This document shows positions 1 to 8,514 of a DNA stretch of 52,386 bases, piece after piece; the first letter of the stretch is position 1; every line of letters starts with the position of its first letter. Location of the stretch: positions 1 through 52,386 of the forward strand of contig JBFGEG010000008.1 of NCBI GenBank assembly GCA_041580235.1, written 5' to 3'. This stretch comes from JADFOJ01 sp041580235 (GTDB lineage Bacteria > Planctomycetota > Phycisphaerae > Phycisphaerales > SM1A02). A program made the position numbers and the translations under genes. The notes under the pieces were generated by a model, which ran no database searches, had not been told where the DNA came from, and worked only from the letters and a program-made list of their open reading frames with translations.

Positions 1-388
1 CGGCGGCCCCCATGCCGTAGCCCATGTCGCCGAGACCCGACTCGTCGGTCACGTCGCGGTATGTCCCGTCGGAGCCGCGGGCAAACAGCTGGTTGGGGCG
101 GCCGGGGCCGGTCACGAGATAGATGTCGAGATCGCCGTCACCATCGTGGTCGAGCAGGGCCGCCCCGCTGCCCATGATCCTGGGCATGGCGTAGACCGCC
201 TCCTCGCCCGTGTCATGCTCGAAGACCAGACCGGTTTGTCGAGTGATCTCCACGAGCCGCACCGACAGCGCCGGGTGGGCCGGATCCGGGCCGCCCGTGG
301 GTGGCGGCGGGTCGCCGGTGCATCCGGCGATCCACGCGAGGCCGGCGGCAAGCGCCAGCGGTGCGGCTGTCGGGTTCGCCCGCTCCAT
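1..388 (-). CDS. CRTAC1/FG-GAP repeat lipoprotein, N-terminal part only
   Basis: The reading frame starts at an ATG at 388 and runs off the left edge, giving about 129 residues. The start of the protein is MERANPT, followed by a hydrophobic stretch ending in IAGC at about residue 22, which looks like a lipoprotein signal with a lipobox cysteine. Further on the motif LLDHDGDGDLDIYLV is a typical FG-GAP/VCBS calcium-binding repeat of the CRTAC1 (ASPIC) family, common in planctomycetes. The protein is probably an exported, lipid-anchored beta-propeller; its ligand cannot be told from this fragment. It is divergent from the GGDEF/EAL gene, with about 120 bp between the two starts. No convincing Shine-Dalgarno sequence precedes the ATG. 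Family assignment is fairly sure; the length and C-terminus are unknown. Confidence 0.75.
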   Translation of the reverse strand, partial: MERANPTAAPLALAAGLAWIAGCTGDPPPPTGGPDPAHPALSVRLVEITRQTGLVFEHDTGEEAVYAMPRIMGSGAALLDHDGDGDLDIYLVTGPGRPNQLFARGSDGTYRDVTDESGLGDMGYGMGAA

Positions 389-509
389 CAGCCCATCGTT
401 GCCGAGTGCACACGCCAAGGCAACGCCCCGGCGAGCTTATCGGCTCCAGAGGGCCGCCGGAGGACCTCGCGCCGACAAAGTCGAAGGTCCGGAACGCCGA
501 TGTCACCAC

Positions 510-2678
510 ATGCGCGTCCAGCATCACTTCTCCATCATCCTGTTCGTGGCCGTGGTCGGCGCGATCGGCCTCGCGGGGGCCGTGGGCGTGCTCCTCGGCG
601 GGCTGGAGGATGCGGCGCACGAATTCGGAACTGCGTCCGATCAGCAGCAGCGGGTCCAGCAGCTCGTGACGGAGGGCGAGGGACTGCTGGGCGCCGTCAA
701 CGGCCTGACCATCCGCTCCTCCGAGGAGAGCTTTGCCGTGGTGGACCGGGCCATCGAGCAGTCGCTGGTTCGGCTCATCCAGCTTCGGCACGCGTCGCTC
801 GTCTTCCAGCCGGAGCCCGTGCTCAACGCGCTGCGGGAGCTCGAGGACTGCCGGCAGCTCGCCGCAACCCGCAGCGCGGGTGTGCAGCACCCCGACCAGC
901 TCGAACAGCTCCGCACCAGCGTCGGCCGGTACGCAGTGGCCCTGGGCCGGATCAACGCCGACGCGTCGAATGCGGTGCAACGTCTCACCCGTGAGCTGGC
1001 GCGGCGTCGTCGGGTGATCATGCTCACCATCGGCGTCATCTGCTTTCTCTATCTTGCCGCCATCGAGCGCATCCGTCACTGGACGACCCGCCACCTGATC
1101 GATCCGATCCAGAAGCTGGCCGACGCGGCACGGCAGGCCATGAAGGGCGGGACCGCCACGCCGGAGCTGGCGGGCGGCAAGACGGCGGAGCTCGATACCC
1201 TGGCCAACATGCTGGTGACGTTCGCGGAGACGATCAAGACGAAGGTCCATGAGCGCACGGCTCAGGTCGTGCACCAGAAGGAGATTCTGGAGAAGGAAGT
1301 GCGCGTGCGGCGGCGGACCGAGGACGAGCTGCGGTACTCCGCCCTGCGCGACACGCTCACAGGCCTTTGCAACCGCGACCTGCTGATGAGCCGGATCGGG
1401 CTCTGCCTGCAGCGGGCCGCCCGCCGCGAGGGATACGTATTTGCCGCACTGTTCATCGACGTCGATCAGTTTCACGAGGCCACCACCGCCGGCGGCAGGG
1501 TCTTCGGCGACCACCTGGTGATTGCGGTGGCGGATCGACTCAAGCAGGGTATGGTCGACGCCGCGGACGAGTTCGGCGTGGAATGCTCGACGTTGGCGCG
1601 AATCGGCGGCGATGAGTTTGTCGTGCTTCTCGACGGCATGAGCGACCGCGACCACGCCGAGCAGATCGCCCAGCGGCTCCACGAGCGGCTGTCTGAGCCG
1701 TTCGAGGTGCAGGGCCGCAAGCGGAAGCTGTCGGCGAGCATCGGAATCGCGTTGCACGAGGAGGAGATCGAGTCCGCCGAGGAACTGATCCGCAACGCGG
1801 ACGCGGCGATGCATTTCGCCAAGGCCGGAGGCAAGGGCCGCTACAGCGTGTTCCGCCCCGGAATGCAGGACGAGGTCACGGCGCGAGAGGAGACGGGCAC
1901 CCGGCTGCGAGCCGCCCTCGACAAGGGCGAGTTCCACGTCGTCTATCAGCCCATCGTGAGCCTGCGGACCGGGCGACTCAGCGGCTTCGAGGCGCTGGCA
2001 CGATGGGACAGTCCCGAACGCGGCGCCGTGTCACCGGTGGAGTTCATCGCCGACGCCGAGGATTCCGGAGTGATCGTCCAGCTGGGGCGCTGGGTCCTGG
2101 AGCAGGCGTGCCGGCAGATGCGTGTGTGGCGTGACGAGTTCCCGCAGAAACGCTCCATGGCCATGAGCGTCAACGTCTCCCGGCAGCAGCTCGCCCAGCC
2201 GGAGTTCGTCGACCATGTGCAGGAGATCCTGAGGGAGACCGGCGTCGACAGCACGAGCCTGAAACTCGAGATCACCGAGAGCGTCATCATGGAGAACCCG
2301 GACTCGGTGGCTGAGGCACTGCGCCGGCTCAAGACACTGGGCGCCGAGATTCACATGGACGACTTCGGCACGGGGTACTCGTCGTTGAGCTACCTCCACC
2401 GGCTGCCCATCGACGTACTCAAGATCGACCGCGCCTTCATGAGCTCGCTCAGCGCCAACAACGACTACTCCGACGTCGTGCACACCGTCGTCGCCCTGGC
2501 CCGGACGCTTCAGATGCAGGTGACCGTCGAGGGCGTGGAGGCCGAGGACCAGCTGACCCGGCTCCAGGCCCTCGACTGCGATTATGCCCAGGGCTACCTC
2601 TTCTCCAAACCCATGAAGGCCGAGGCGGCGGCGGAGATGATCGACGCCGACCGCCGCTGGCTCACCGCCGCCGCGTGA
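510..2678 (+). CDS. Membrane-bound GGDEF/EAL cyclic-di-GMP protein with HAMP
   Basis: About 722 residues if started at the ATG at 510, which begins directly before the first membrane segment; the frame is open further upstream but that part reads like non-coding sequence. Order of parts: TM1 (about 8-28), a periplasmic sensor region rich in helices (about 29-168), TM2 (about 169-188), a HAMP-like linker and coiled coil (about 190-265), GGDEF domain with intact GGDEF at 366-370, and EAL domain with the EAL motif at 494-496. The EAL domain also keeps the DDFGTGYSS loop and the VTVEGVE motif, so both cyclase and phosphodiesterase activities are possible. The likely role is to make or break cyclic-di-GMP in response to a periplasmic signal. 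Which activity dominates cannot be told from the sequence. Upstream of 510 I see neither a clear promoter nor a ribosome binding site. Confidence 0.93.
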   Translation: MRVQHHFSIILFVAVVGAIGLAGAVGVLLGGLEDAAHEFGTASDQQQRVQQLVTEGEGLLGAVNGLTIRSSEESFAVVDRAIEQSLVRLIQLRHASLVFQPEPVLNALRELEDCRQLAATRSAGVQHPDQLEQLRTSVGRYAVALGRINADASNAVQRLTRELARRRRVIMLTIGVICFLYLAAIERIRHWTTRHLIDPIQKLADAARQAMKGGTATPELAGGKTAELDTLANMLVTFAETIKTKVHERTAQVVHQKEILEKEVRVRRRTEDELRYSALRDTLTGLCNRDLLMSRIGLCLQRAARREGYVFAALFIDVDQFHEATTAGGRVFGDHLVIAVADRLKQGMVDAADEFGVECSTLARIGGDEFVVLLDGMSDRDHAEQIAQRLHERLSEPFEVQGRKRKLSASIGIALHEEEIESAEELIRNADAAMHFAKAGGKGRYSVFRPGMQDEVTAREETGTRLRAALDKGEFHVVYQPIVSLRTGRLSGFEALARWDSPERGAVSPVEFIADAEDSGVIVQLGRWVLEQACRQMRVWRDEFPQKRSMAMSVNVSRQQLAQPEFVDHVQEILRETGVDSTSLKLEITESVIMENPDSVAEALRRLKTLGAEIHMDDFGTGYSSLSYLHRLPIDVLKIDRAFMSSLSANNDYSDVVHTVVALARTLQMQVTVEGVEAEDQLTRLQALDCDYAQGYLFSKPMKAEAAAEMIDADRRWLTAAA

Positions 2679-2724
2679 TCTGCCGGACCGGCCCCTCATT
2701 TTCTGCTCAAGCCGGCGGTCCCAT

Positions 2725-3273
2725 ATGACGATCGCTTGCGCGGTGGATACGTCACACCGGCCGTGGATGCAGCGCCTCGCGTCACCGTTGATCGGTCTCG
2801 CGACGGTCGTCGTATTGACCGGCTGCTCCGTCTCCGGCATCAAGTTCACCAACGTGTCGGATGCCTGGCTCAACGTCCAGTTCTACGTGGGGACGACGGA
2901 CACCGCGACCGAGGGCACCAACGACCTTTACCACCAGCGGGCGATCCAGATCGAGCCGGGCCAGAGCGCGATGTACCGTCCCCCGCGAAACCTCGTGCAC
3001 ATCGGGGTGGAGACGGTGAGTCCGACCTGGGTCCCGACCGGCCAGCAGTACTGGCTGGAGCTGCTCACCCAGCCGCCGATGCACGTCGTCGCCGGCGGCC
3101 GCGAGGACAAGCTCGACTTCAAGAGCTTTCAGGGCGAGGTGGCCATCATTCCGGAGCGCGAGCGGGACAGCGGCCGATTCGTCTACCACTCCACGAGCGA
3201 GCCGGTCGAGGTCGTCGAGGAGACGCCGCCCGTCGTGACCGAGGCCACCCCCGAAGACGCCTGGGAAGAATGA
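2725..3273 (+). CDS. Small exported lipoprotein, function unknown
   Basis: A 182-residue protein from the ATG at 2725. A second in-frame ATG at 2767 (residue 15) would give a more classical lipoprotein signal of about 20 residues ending in LTGC (cysteine 34 of the long form), so the start is uncertain; neither start has a clear Shine-Dalgarno sequence. After the lipobox the protein is soluble and looks beta-rich (VSDAWLNVQFYVG, YWLELLTQPP), ending in an acidic, Pro/Glu-rich tail. It follows the GGDEF/EAL gene by 46 bp on the same strand and may be co-transcribed, which would make it a possible envelope partner of that sensor, but this is only positional. I do not recognise the family. Confidence 0.7.
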   Translation: MTIACAVDTSHRPWMQRLASPLIGLATVVVLTGCSVSGIKFTNVSDAWLNVQFYVGTTDTATEGTNDLYHQRAIQIEPGQSAMYRPPRNLVHIGVETVSPTWVPTGQQYWLELLTQPPMHVVAGGREDKLDFKSFQGEVAIIPERERDSGRFVYHSTSEPVEVVEETPPVVTEATPEDAWEE

Positions 3274-3315
3274 GCCGCTCGGCGGCGAAACCGCAGCCGT
3301 CCCCATCGGCAGCCG

Positions 3316-3321
3316 TACCAT
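3316..3321 (+). promoter_or_regulatory. Putative -10 element of comM (leaderless)
   Basis: TACCAT ends six bases before the GTG start at 3328, and no Shine-Dalgarno sequence is present. A start of transcription at or next to the start codon would be expected. No good -35 box is seen. It is one of six similar arrangements in the window, which is the main support. Confidence 0.35.
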
Positions 3322-3327
3322 CGCCGC

Positions 3328-4860
3328 GTGATCAGCCGCGTGAACAGCTTCGTGCTGCAGGGAATCGATGCGCTGCCGTGTGAGATCGAGGCGGATCTCA
3401 AGCTCAACCCCAGCGGTACGCCGGCCACGCAGATCGTCGGGCTGCCCGATGCTGCCGTGAGAGAGTCAATCCAGCGTGTGCGAAGTGCGATCTTCAACAG
3501 CGGCTTTCGCATGCCGCGGAGCAACGCGATCATCAACCTGGCGCCGGCGACGATGCGCAAGGAAGGGCCGGTCTACGACCTGCCGATGGCCGTGGCGATC
3601 CTTCACGCGAGCGGCACGATCGATCGCACCGCGGAGGGGTGCCCCCGGCTGGACGACTTTCTTCTGGCCGGTGAGCTCGCCCTCGACGGCCGCCTGCGTC
3701 CGATCCGGGGCGCCATCAGCCTCGCCCAGCTCGCGCGGGATCAGGGCCGGCAGGGGGTGATCCTCCCCGCGGCCAACGCGTCCGAAGCGGCCGTGGTCGA
3801 GGGCGTTGCCATCTGCGGCGCCGACTCGCTGGCCCGGGTCGTCGGCATGCTCAACGGCCACGAGGTCATCGAGCCTCACCCGTGGATCGATCTCGAGGGG
3901 CTCATCGCCGAGTCGAAGGCCCCGGTCGACTTCGGGGACGTCCGCGGTCAGGAGGCCGCCAAGCGCGCCGTGACCATCGCCGCCGCGGGCGGGCACAACA
4001 TTCTCATGATCGGTCCGGCGGGCACGGGCAAGACCATGATGGCCAAGGCGCTGCCCGGAGTGCTGCCTCCGCTGGAGCGCGAGGAGGCGGTCGAGGTCTC
4101 GCGGATCTACTCCAGCGTGGGCCTGCTTTCGGGGCATCGTCCCTTCAAGACGGTCCGACCCGTGCGGGCGCCGCACCATACGGCCTCGGCCGCCGCGATC
4201 ATCGGCGGGGGGACGGTTCCGCGGCCCGGCGATGTCAGCCTCGCCCACCGCGGCGTGCTCTTTCTCGACGAGATGCCGGAATTCGCACGCAACGTGCTAG
4301 AGACGTTGAGACAGCCGCTGGAGGACGGATGGGTGACGGTGGCACGGGCTCTGAGATCGTCGCGGTTTCCGGCCCGGTTCATGCTCGTGGCCGCGCTCAA
4401 CCCGACGGCGCGCGGCGACATGGCCGACGACGAGGTCGGCCGGCGCGCGATGCAGCAGTACCTTTCCAGGCTCTCCGGCCCGCTCATCGACCGCATCGAC
4501 ATCCACGTCGAGGTTCCGGCCGTTCCCTACCGGCAGCTTCAATCGACGCGACGCGGCACGGATACGGCGACGATGCGGCGGCGTGTGGTCGAGGCCCGCG
4601 CGAGGCAGGCCCGCCGCCAGGGATCGGGTGTCGCCAACGGCGAGCTGTCGGGCCGCGGGCTCGATCGGGTCGCCGCCCTGGACGACGACGCAGCCCTGGT
4701 CCTGGGCCAGGCGATGACGGAGCTGGGGCTCAGCGCCCGGGCGTACGACCGGATCCGACGGGTGGCCAGGACCATCGCCGACCTCGATGGCTCGGACCCC
4801 GTGGGGTCCCACCATGTGGCCGAGGCGGTGCAGTACCGGCTGCTCGATCGGCTGCTGTGA
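3328..4860 (+). CDS. comM: YifB/ComM family AAA+ Mg-chelatase-like protein
   Basis: A 510-residue protein from a GTG at 3328, the usual length for this family. It begins with a Lon-protease-like N-terminal domain (VNSFVLQGIDALPCEIEADL, and VGLPDAAVRES around residue 38). An AAA+ module follows, with Walker A GPAGTGKT at 229-236 and Walker B LFLDEMPEF with Asp314. The C-terminal Mg_chelatase_C region includes SARAYDRIRRVARTIADL. Characterised ComM proteins are hexameric helicases that promote branch migration during natural transformation, while most YifB proteins are untested. There is no Shine-Dalgarno sequence; a TACCAT hexamer lies six bases before the GTG, which fits a leaderless message. 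No competence genes are in the window. Confidence 0.93.
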   Translation: MISRVNSFVLQGIDALPCEIEADLKLNPSGTPATQIVGLPDAAVRESIQRVRSAIFNSGFRMPRSNAIINLAPATMRKEGPVYDLPMAVAILHASGTIDRTAEGCPRLDDFLLAGELALDGRLRPIRGAISLAQLARDQGRQGVILPAANASEAAVVEGVAICGADSLARVVGMLNGHEVIEPHPWIDLEGLIAESKAPVDFGDVRGQEAAKRAVTIAAAGGHNILMIGPAGTGKTMMAKALPGVLPPLEREEAVEVSRIYSSVGLLSGHRPFKTVRPVRAPHHTASAAAIIGGGTVPRPGDVSLAHRGVLFLDEMPEFARNVLETLRQPLEDGWVTVARALRSSRFPARFMLVAALNPTARGDMADDEVGRRAMQQYLSRLSGPLIDRIDIHVEVPAVPYRQLQSTRRGTDTATMRRRVVEARARQARRQGSGVANGELSGRGLDRVAALDDDAALVLGQAMTELGLSARAYDRIRRVARTIADLDGSDPVGSHHVAEAVQYRLLDRLL

Positions 4861-4901
4861 CGCCGAGAGGCCTTGATTATGGGCGGTGGGGGTCTGAAAA
4901 A

Positions 4902-4940
4902 GCTCTTCATCCGTTCATCCGGAACAACGGATGAAAGAGC
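4902..4940 (+). promoter_or_regulatory. Inverted repeat with tandem 8-mer upstream of metH
   Basis: Arms 4902-4915 and 4926-4940 are complementary over 14 pairs with a single bulged A at 4934; the loop is 4916-4925. The left part contains TTCATCCG twice in tandem (4906-4913 and 4914-4921), and the single CGGATGAA at 4928-4935 can pair with either copy. It ends 22 bases before the metH start codon. If metH is transcribed from the TATGAT at 4951 this is a DNA operator overlapping the -35 region. If transcription starts further upstream it would be an RNA hairpin with two alternative pairings. It does not resemble the cobalamin or SAH riboswitch consensus. Confidence 0.55.
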
Positions 4941-4950
4941 GGGAGCCGGG

Positions 4951-4956
4951 TATGAT
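4951..4956 (+). promoter_or_regulatory. Putative -10 element of metH (leaderless)
   Basis: TATGAT matches the -10 consensus at five of six positions and ends six bases before the ATG at 4963. No Shine-Dalgarno sequence is close enough to serve that ATG. The spot where a -35 box should lie is occupied by the right arm of the inverted repeat at 4902-4940 rather than by a TTGACA-like sequence, so activation by a DNA-binding protein is possible. Confidence 0.4.
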
Positions 4957-4962
4957 CTTCCC

Positions 4963-7900
4963 ATGGCTGTGAGCCGATTCCTCCAGACCCTCCGGGACCG
5001 GGTCCTGATTCTCGACGGGGCCATGGGTGCGAGCCTGCACGCGATGGACCTGTCCATCGAGCAGGACTACCTGGGACGCGAGAACTGCACCGACATCGTG
5101 GTTCGCTCCCGCCCGGACGTGATCCAGGCGATCCACGAGAGCTTTCTCGCGGTCGGGGCCGATGCGGTCGAGACCGACACCTTCGGCGCCAACCCGCTCG
5201 TGCTCGGCGATTTCGACGAGGAGGCCGCAGGGTGGGCCTACGAGCTGAACCGCGACGCGGCCCGGATCGCCCGGACCGCGTGTGAGAAGTTCGAGACGCC
5301 GGACCGCCCGCGGTTCGTCATCGGGTCGATGGGGCCGGGGACCAAGCTGATCTCGCTGGGGCAGGCGACGTGGCCGCAGATGCTCAACAGCTACCGCGAG
5401 CAGGCCCGCGGGCTGGTGGACGGCGGCGCGGACGCCTTCCTGATCGAGACCTGCCAGGACCTGCTGCAGGCCAAGTGCGCGATCAATGCGTGCCTCGACG
5501 CGCTTCGTGACGCCGACCGGGCGCCCCAGGAGGTGCCCATCCTGGTGAGCATCACCATCGAGACCACCGGCACCATGCTGCTGGGCACCGAGATCGCAGC
5601 GGCCGCCAACGCGCTGGCCATGTTCCCGATCGCGTCGCTCGGCCTCAACTGTGCGACCGGTCCCACGGAGATGCGTGAGCACGTGGCGTGGCTCAGCGAG
5701 CACTGGCCACGGCCGTTTTCGGTGCTGCCCAACGCCGGGCTGCCGGTGATCGTGGAGGGGCGGACCGAGTATCCCCTGTCGCCCGAGTCTTTCGTCGAGG
5801 CGATGCTCAAGTTCGTCGAGGCGGGGGCATCCTTTGTCGGCGGCTGCTGCGGAACGACGCCCGACCATATCCGACTCCTCGCCGAGGCGGTAGGTCGGCG
5901 GGCGCCGGCGGCCCGAAGGATCACCGAGCCCGCTCCGGCATGCTCCAGCCTGTATGCGCCGGTGGAGTTCGAGCAGGAGAACTCGTTTCTCATCGTCGCC
6001 GAGCGCACGAACGCCAACGGCTCACGACGTTTCAAGCGTCTGCTCGACAACGGGGACTACGACGGGCTCGTGGCCGTCGCGCGGGAGGAGGTCCGCGGCG
6101 GCGGGCAGGTGCTCGACGTCTGCGTGGATTTCGTGGGTCGCGACGGCGTGCAGGACATGGCCGAGGTCGTGTCCCGCTACGTGCGGCAGGTCAACGTGCC
6201 GTTGATGATCGACTCGACCGAGGCCGACGTCCTCGAGGCCGCCCTGCAGCGCGCGGGCGGCAAGTGCATCGTCAACTCGATCAACCTCGAGGACGGCGAG
6301 AAGCGTTTTGATGACGTCTGCCCCTTGCTCAAGCGCTATGGGGCGGCCTGCGTGGCGTTGACCATCGACGAGGATCCCACGGCGGGCATGGCCAAGACCG
6401 CCATCCGCAAGCTGGAGATCGCCTCGCGGATGCACGACCTGTTCGTCAACAGGTGGGGGCTCGACGAGCGCGATCTGCTCATCGACCCCCTGACCTTCAC
6501 GATCGCGACCGGCAACGAGGATGACCGCCGGCTCGGCCTGGAGACACTCGAAGGGATCAGGCTCATCCACGATCGCCTGCCGTCGTGCGGGATCCTGCTG
6601 GGCCTGTCGAACATCAGCTTCGGCCTGCGCCCGGCGGCCCGGGCCGTGCTCAATTCGGTGTTCCTGGAAGAAGCTCGACGCCGCGGCCTCAGCGCTGCGA
6701 TCGTGCACGCGAGCAGGATTCTGCCGCGCAACCGGATCGACGACGAGAAATGGCAGGCGGCCGAGTGGCTCATCTTCGACCACCGCGGCGCGAAGCGGCC
6801 CAAGGGCAAACCGGCCGGCTTCGATCCGCTGCTTCACTTCATCAGCCTCTTCCCCGAAGGGGAGGCGGCGGCGGACACGACGCCCATGGAGTCGCTGACC
6901 CTTCAAGAGCAGCTCCAGCGGCACATCATCGACGGTGATGACCAGGACCTGAGCGATCATCTTGTCGAGGCGATGCGGCAGTACACGCCTCTGGAGATCA
7001 TCAACGATCACCTGCTCGAGGGCATGAAGGTGGTCGGTGACCTGTTCGGATCGGGGCAGATGCAGCTGCCGTTCGTGCTCCAGTCGGCGGCGGTCATGAA
7101 GAAGGCGGTCGCGTTCCTCGAGCCGCACATGGACAAGATCGGCACGGGCACACGGGCCAAGGCGAAGATCGTCCTGGCCACGGTCAAGGGGGACGTGCAC
7201 GACATCGGCAAGAACCTGGTGGACATCATTCTCAGCAACAACGGCTACGAGGTGGTGAACCTGGGCATCAAGCAGCCGATCAACGTCATTCTCGAAGCGG
7301 CTGACAAGGCGAACGCGGACGCCATCGGCCTCTCCGGGCTGCTGGTCAAGTCCGTGGGCGTCATGGAGCAGAACCTCCACGAGCTGAACACCCGCAGCAT
7401 CAAGACCACCGTGCTGCTGGGCGGCGCGGCGCTGACCCGCCACTATGCCGAGTCCCACCTGCGGGACATCTACCAGGGACGGCTGTACTACGGCCGGGAT
7501 GCCTTCGAGGCGCTGCATATCTGCGACCGGCTCGTCGAAGCGAACCTCGACGCGATCGACACGGAGATCCAATCGCGACTCGCCAAGCGAGCGGCGAGCG
7601 AGCAGAAGTTCGCCGAGCTTCGGGCCGCGGCGGGCGAGGACCTCGACGAGGACACGGGTGGTTCGGGGGCCGCGGTCGCGACCGCGCCGGTGAGGCTCCG
7701 CGAGGTGGACGTGCCCCAGGCGCCGTTTTTCGGCTCGCGTGTCATCGAATCAGTGCGGCTCGATGACGTGTACCCGTTCATCAACACGGTAGCGCTGTTT
7801 CGTGGTCAATGGCAGTTCAAGAAGGGACCCCGCAGCGAGCAGGAGTACCGGCACCAGCTCGAGGACACGGTGCACCCGATCTTCCAGCGTCTCAAGGCCC

Positions 7901-8505
7901 AGTGCCGTGACGAGGCGATCCTGCGTCCGAAGGTGGTCTACGGGTTCTTCCCGTGCGCCTCGGACGGGGATGACGTGGTGATCTTTGACGCCGAGGACCA
8001 CGGCCGGGAGATCGAGCGATTCTCGTTCCCGCGGCAGTCCAGGCGTCAGCGTCGGTGCATCAGCGACTTTTTCCGGCCGATCGACCACGACGAGCGTGAC
8101 GTCATCGGCATGCACTGCGTGACGATGGGCGATGAGGCGAGCCGGCGGGCCAGGGCCCTGTTCGAGGCCAATGACTACACCGAGTACCTCTACCTGCACG
8201 GGCTCGGCGTCGAAGCGGCCGAGGCGCTGGCGGAGCTGTGGCACAAGCGCATGCGGGCCGAGCTTGGCATCGGCGGCGATGACGCCGGCGACATCTCCAA
8301 GCTCTTTACGCAGCACTACCGCGGCAGCCGGTACAGCTTCGGCTATCCCGCGTGCCCGGAGATGAGCGATCAGGACAAGCTCTTTCGCCTGCTCGACCCC
8401 GGGCGGATCGGGTGCCAGCTCACCGAGAACTGGCAGATCGACCCCGAGCAGTCGACCAGCGCGATCATCGTGCACCATCCGGACGCGAAGTACTTCAGCG
8501 TCTGA
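4963..8505 (+). CDS. metH: Cobalamin-dependent methionine synthase
   Basis: About 1180 residues from the ATG at 4963, close to the length of E. coli MetH; the open frame continues upstream but that stretch has no coding character. All modules are present in order. The homocysteine-binding domain carries zinc ligands Cys230, Cys295 and Cys296 (NCATG and GGCCGTTPDH). Next is the pterin-binding domain for methyltetrahydrofolate (about 335-620), then the B12 cap and the B12-binding domain with DVHDIGKN, whose His746 is the lower cobalt ligand. The reactivation domain for S-adenosylmethionine is last and ends with RGSRYSFGYPACP. The enzyme methylates homocysteine to methionine in the cytoplasm, and it appears complete and active. 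Control may involve the inverted repeat just upstream. Its stop codon is 9 bp from the stop of the opposing putA gene. Confidence 0.98.
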   Translation: MAVSRFLQTLRDRVLILDGAMGASLHAMDLSIEQDYLGRENCTDIVVRSRPDVIQAIHESFLAVGADAVETDTFGANPLVLGDFDEEAAGWAYELNRDAARIARTACEKFETPDRPRFVIGSMGPGTKLISLGQATWPQMLNSYREQARGLVDGGADAFLIETCQDLLQAKCAINACLDALRDADRAPQEVPILVSITIETTGTMLLGTEIAAAANALAMFPIASLGLNCATGPTEMREHVAWLSEHWPRPFSVLPNAGLPVIVEGRTEYPLSPESFVEAMLKFVEAGASFVGGCCGTTPDHIRLLAEAVGRRAPAARRITEPAPACSSLYAPVEFEQENSFLIVAERTNANGSRRFKRLLDNGDYDGLVAVAREEVRGGGQVLDVCVDFVGRDGVQDMAEVVSRYVRQVNVPLMIDSTEADVLEAALQRAGGKCIVNSINLEDGEKRFDDVCPLLKRYGAACVALTIDEDPTAGMAKTAIRKLEIASRMHDLFVNRWGLDERDLLIDPLTFTIATGNEDDRRLGLETLEGIRLIHDRLPSCGILLGLSNISFGLRPAARAVLNSVFLEEARRRGLSAAIVHASRILPRNRIDDEKWQAAEWLIFDHRGAKRPKGKPAGFDPLLHFISLFPEGEAAADTTPMESLTLQEQLQRHIIDGDDQDLSDHLVEAMRQYTPLEIINDHLLEGMKVVGDLFGSGQMQLPFVLQSAAVMKKAVAFLEPHMDKIGTGTRAKAKIVLATVKGDVHDIGKNLVDIILSNNGYEVVNLGIKQPINVILEAADKANADAIGLSGLLVKSVGVMEQNLHELNTRSIKTTVLLGGAALTRHYAESHLRDIYQGRLYYGRDAFEALHICDRLVEANLDAIDTEIQSRLAKRAASEQKFAELRAAAGEDLDEDTGGSGAAVATAPVRLREVDVPQAPFFGSRVIESVRLDDVYPFINTVALFRGQWQFKKGPRSEQEYRHQLEDTVHPIFQRLKAQCRDEAILRPKVVYGFFPCASDGDDVVIFDAEDHGREIERFSFPRQSRRQRRCISDFFRPIDHDERDVIGMHCVTMGDEASRRARALFEANDYTEYLYLHGLGVEAAEALAELWHKRMRAELGIGGDDAGDISKLFTQHYRGSRYSFGYPACPEMSDQDKLFRLLDPGRIGCQLTENWQIDPEQSTSAIIVHHPDAKYFSV

Positions 8506-8514
8506 GACGCCGCC

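Noticed and set aside
4861..4962. Cobalamin or SAH riboswitch before metH
   Set aside because: The gap is too short for a cobalamin riboswitch and has no B12 box; SAH-riboswitch core sequences are not seen.
8498..8510. Small hairpin GCGTCtgaGACGC at the metH stop as a terminator
   Set aside because: Only five pairs, three-base loop and no T-run on either strand.
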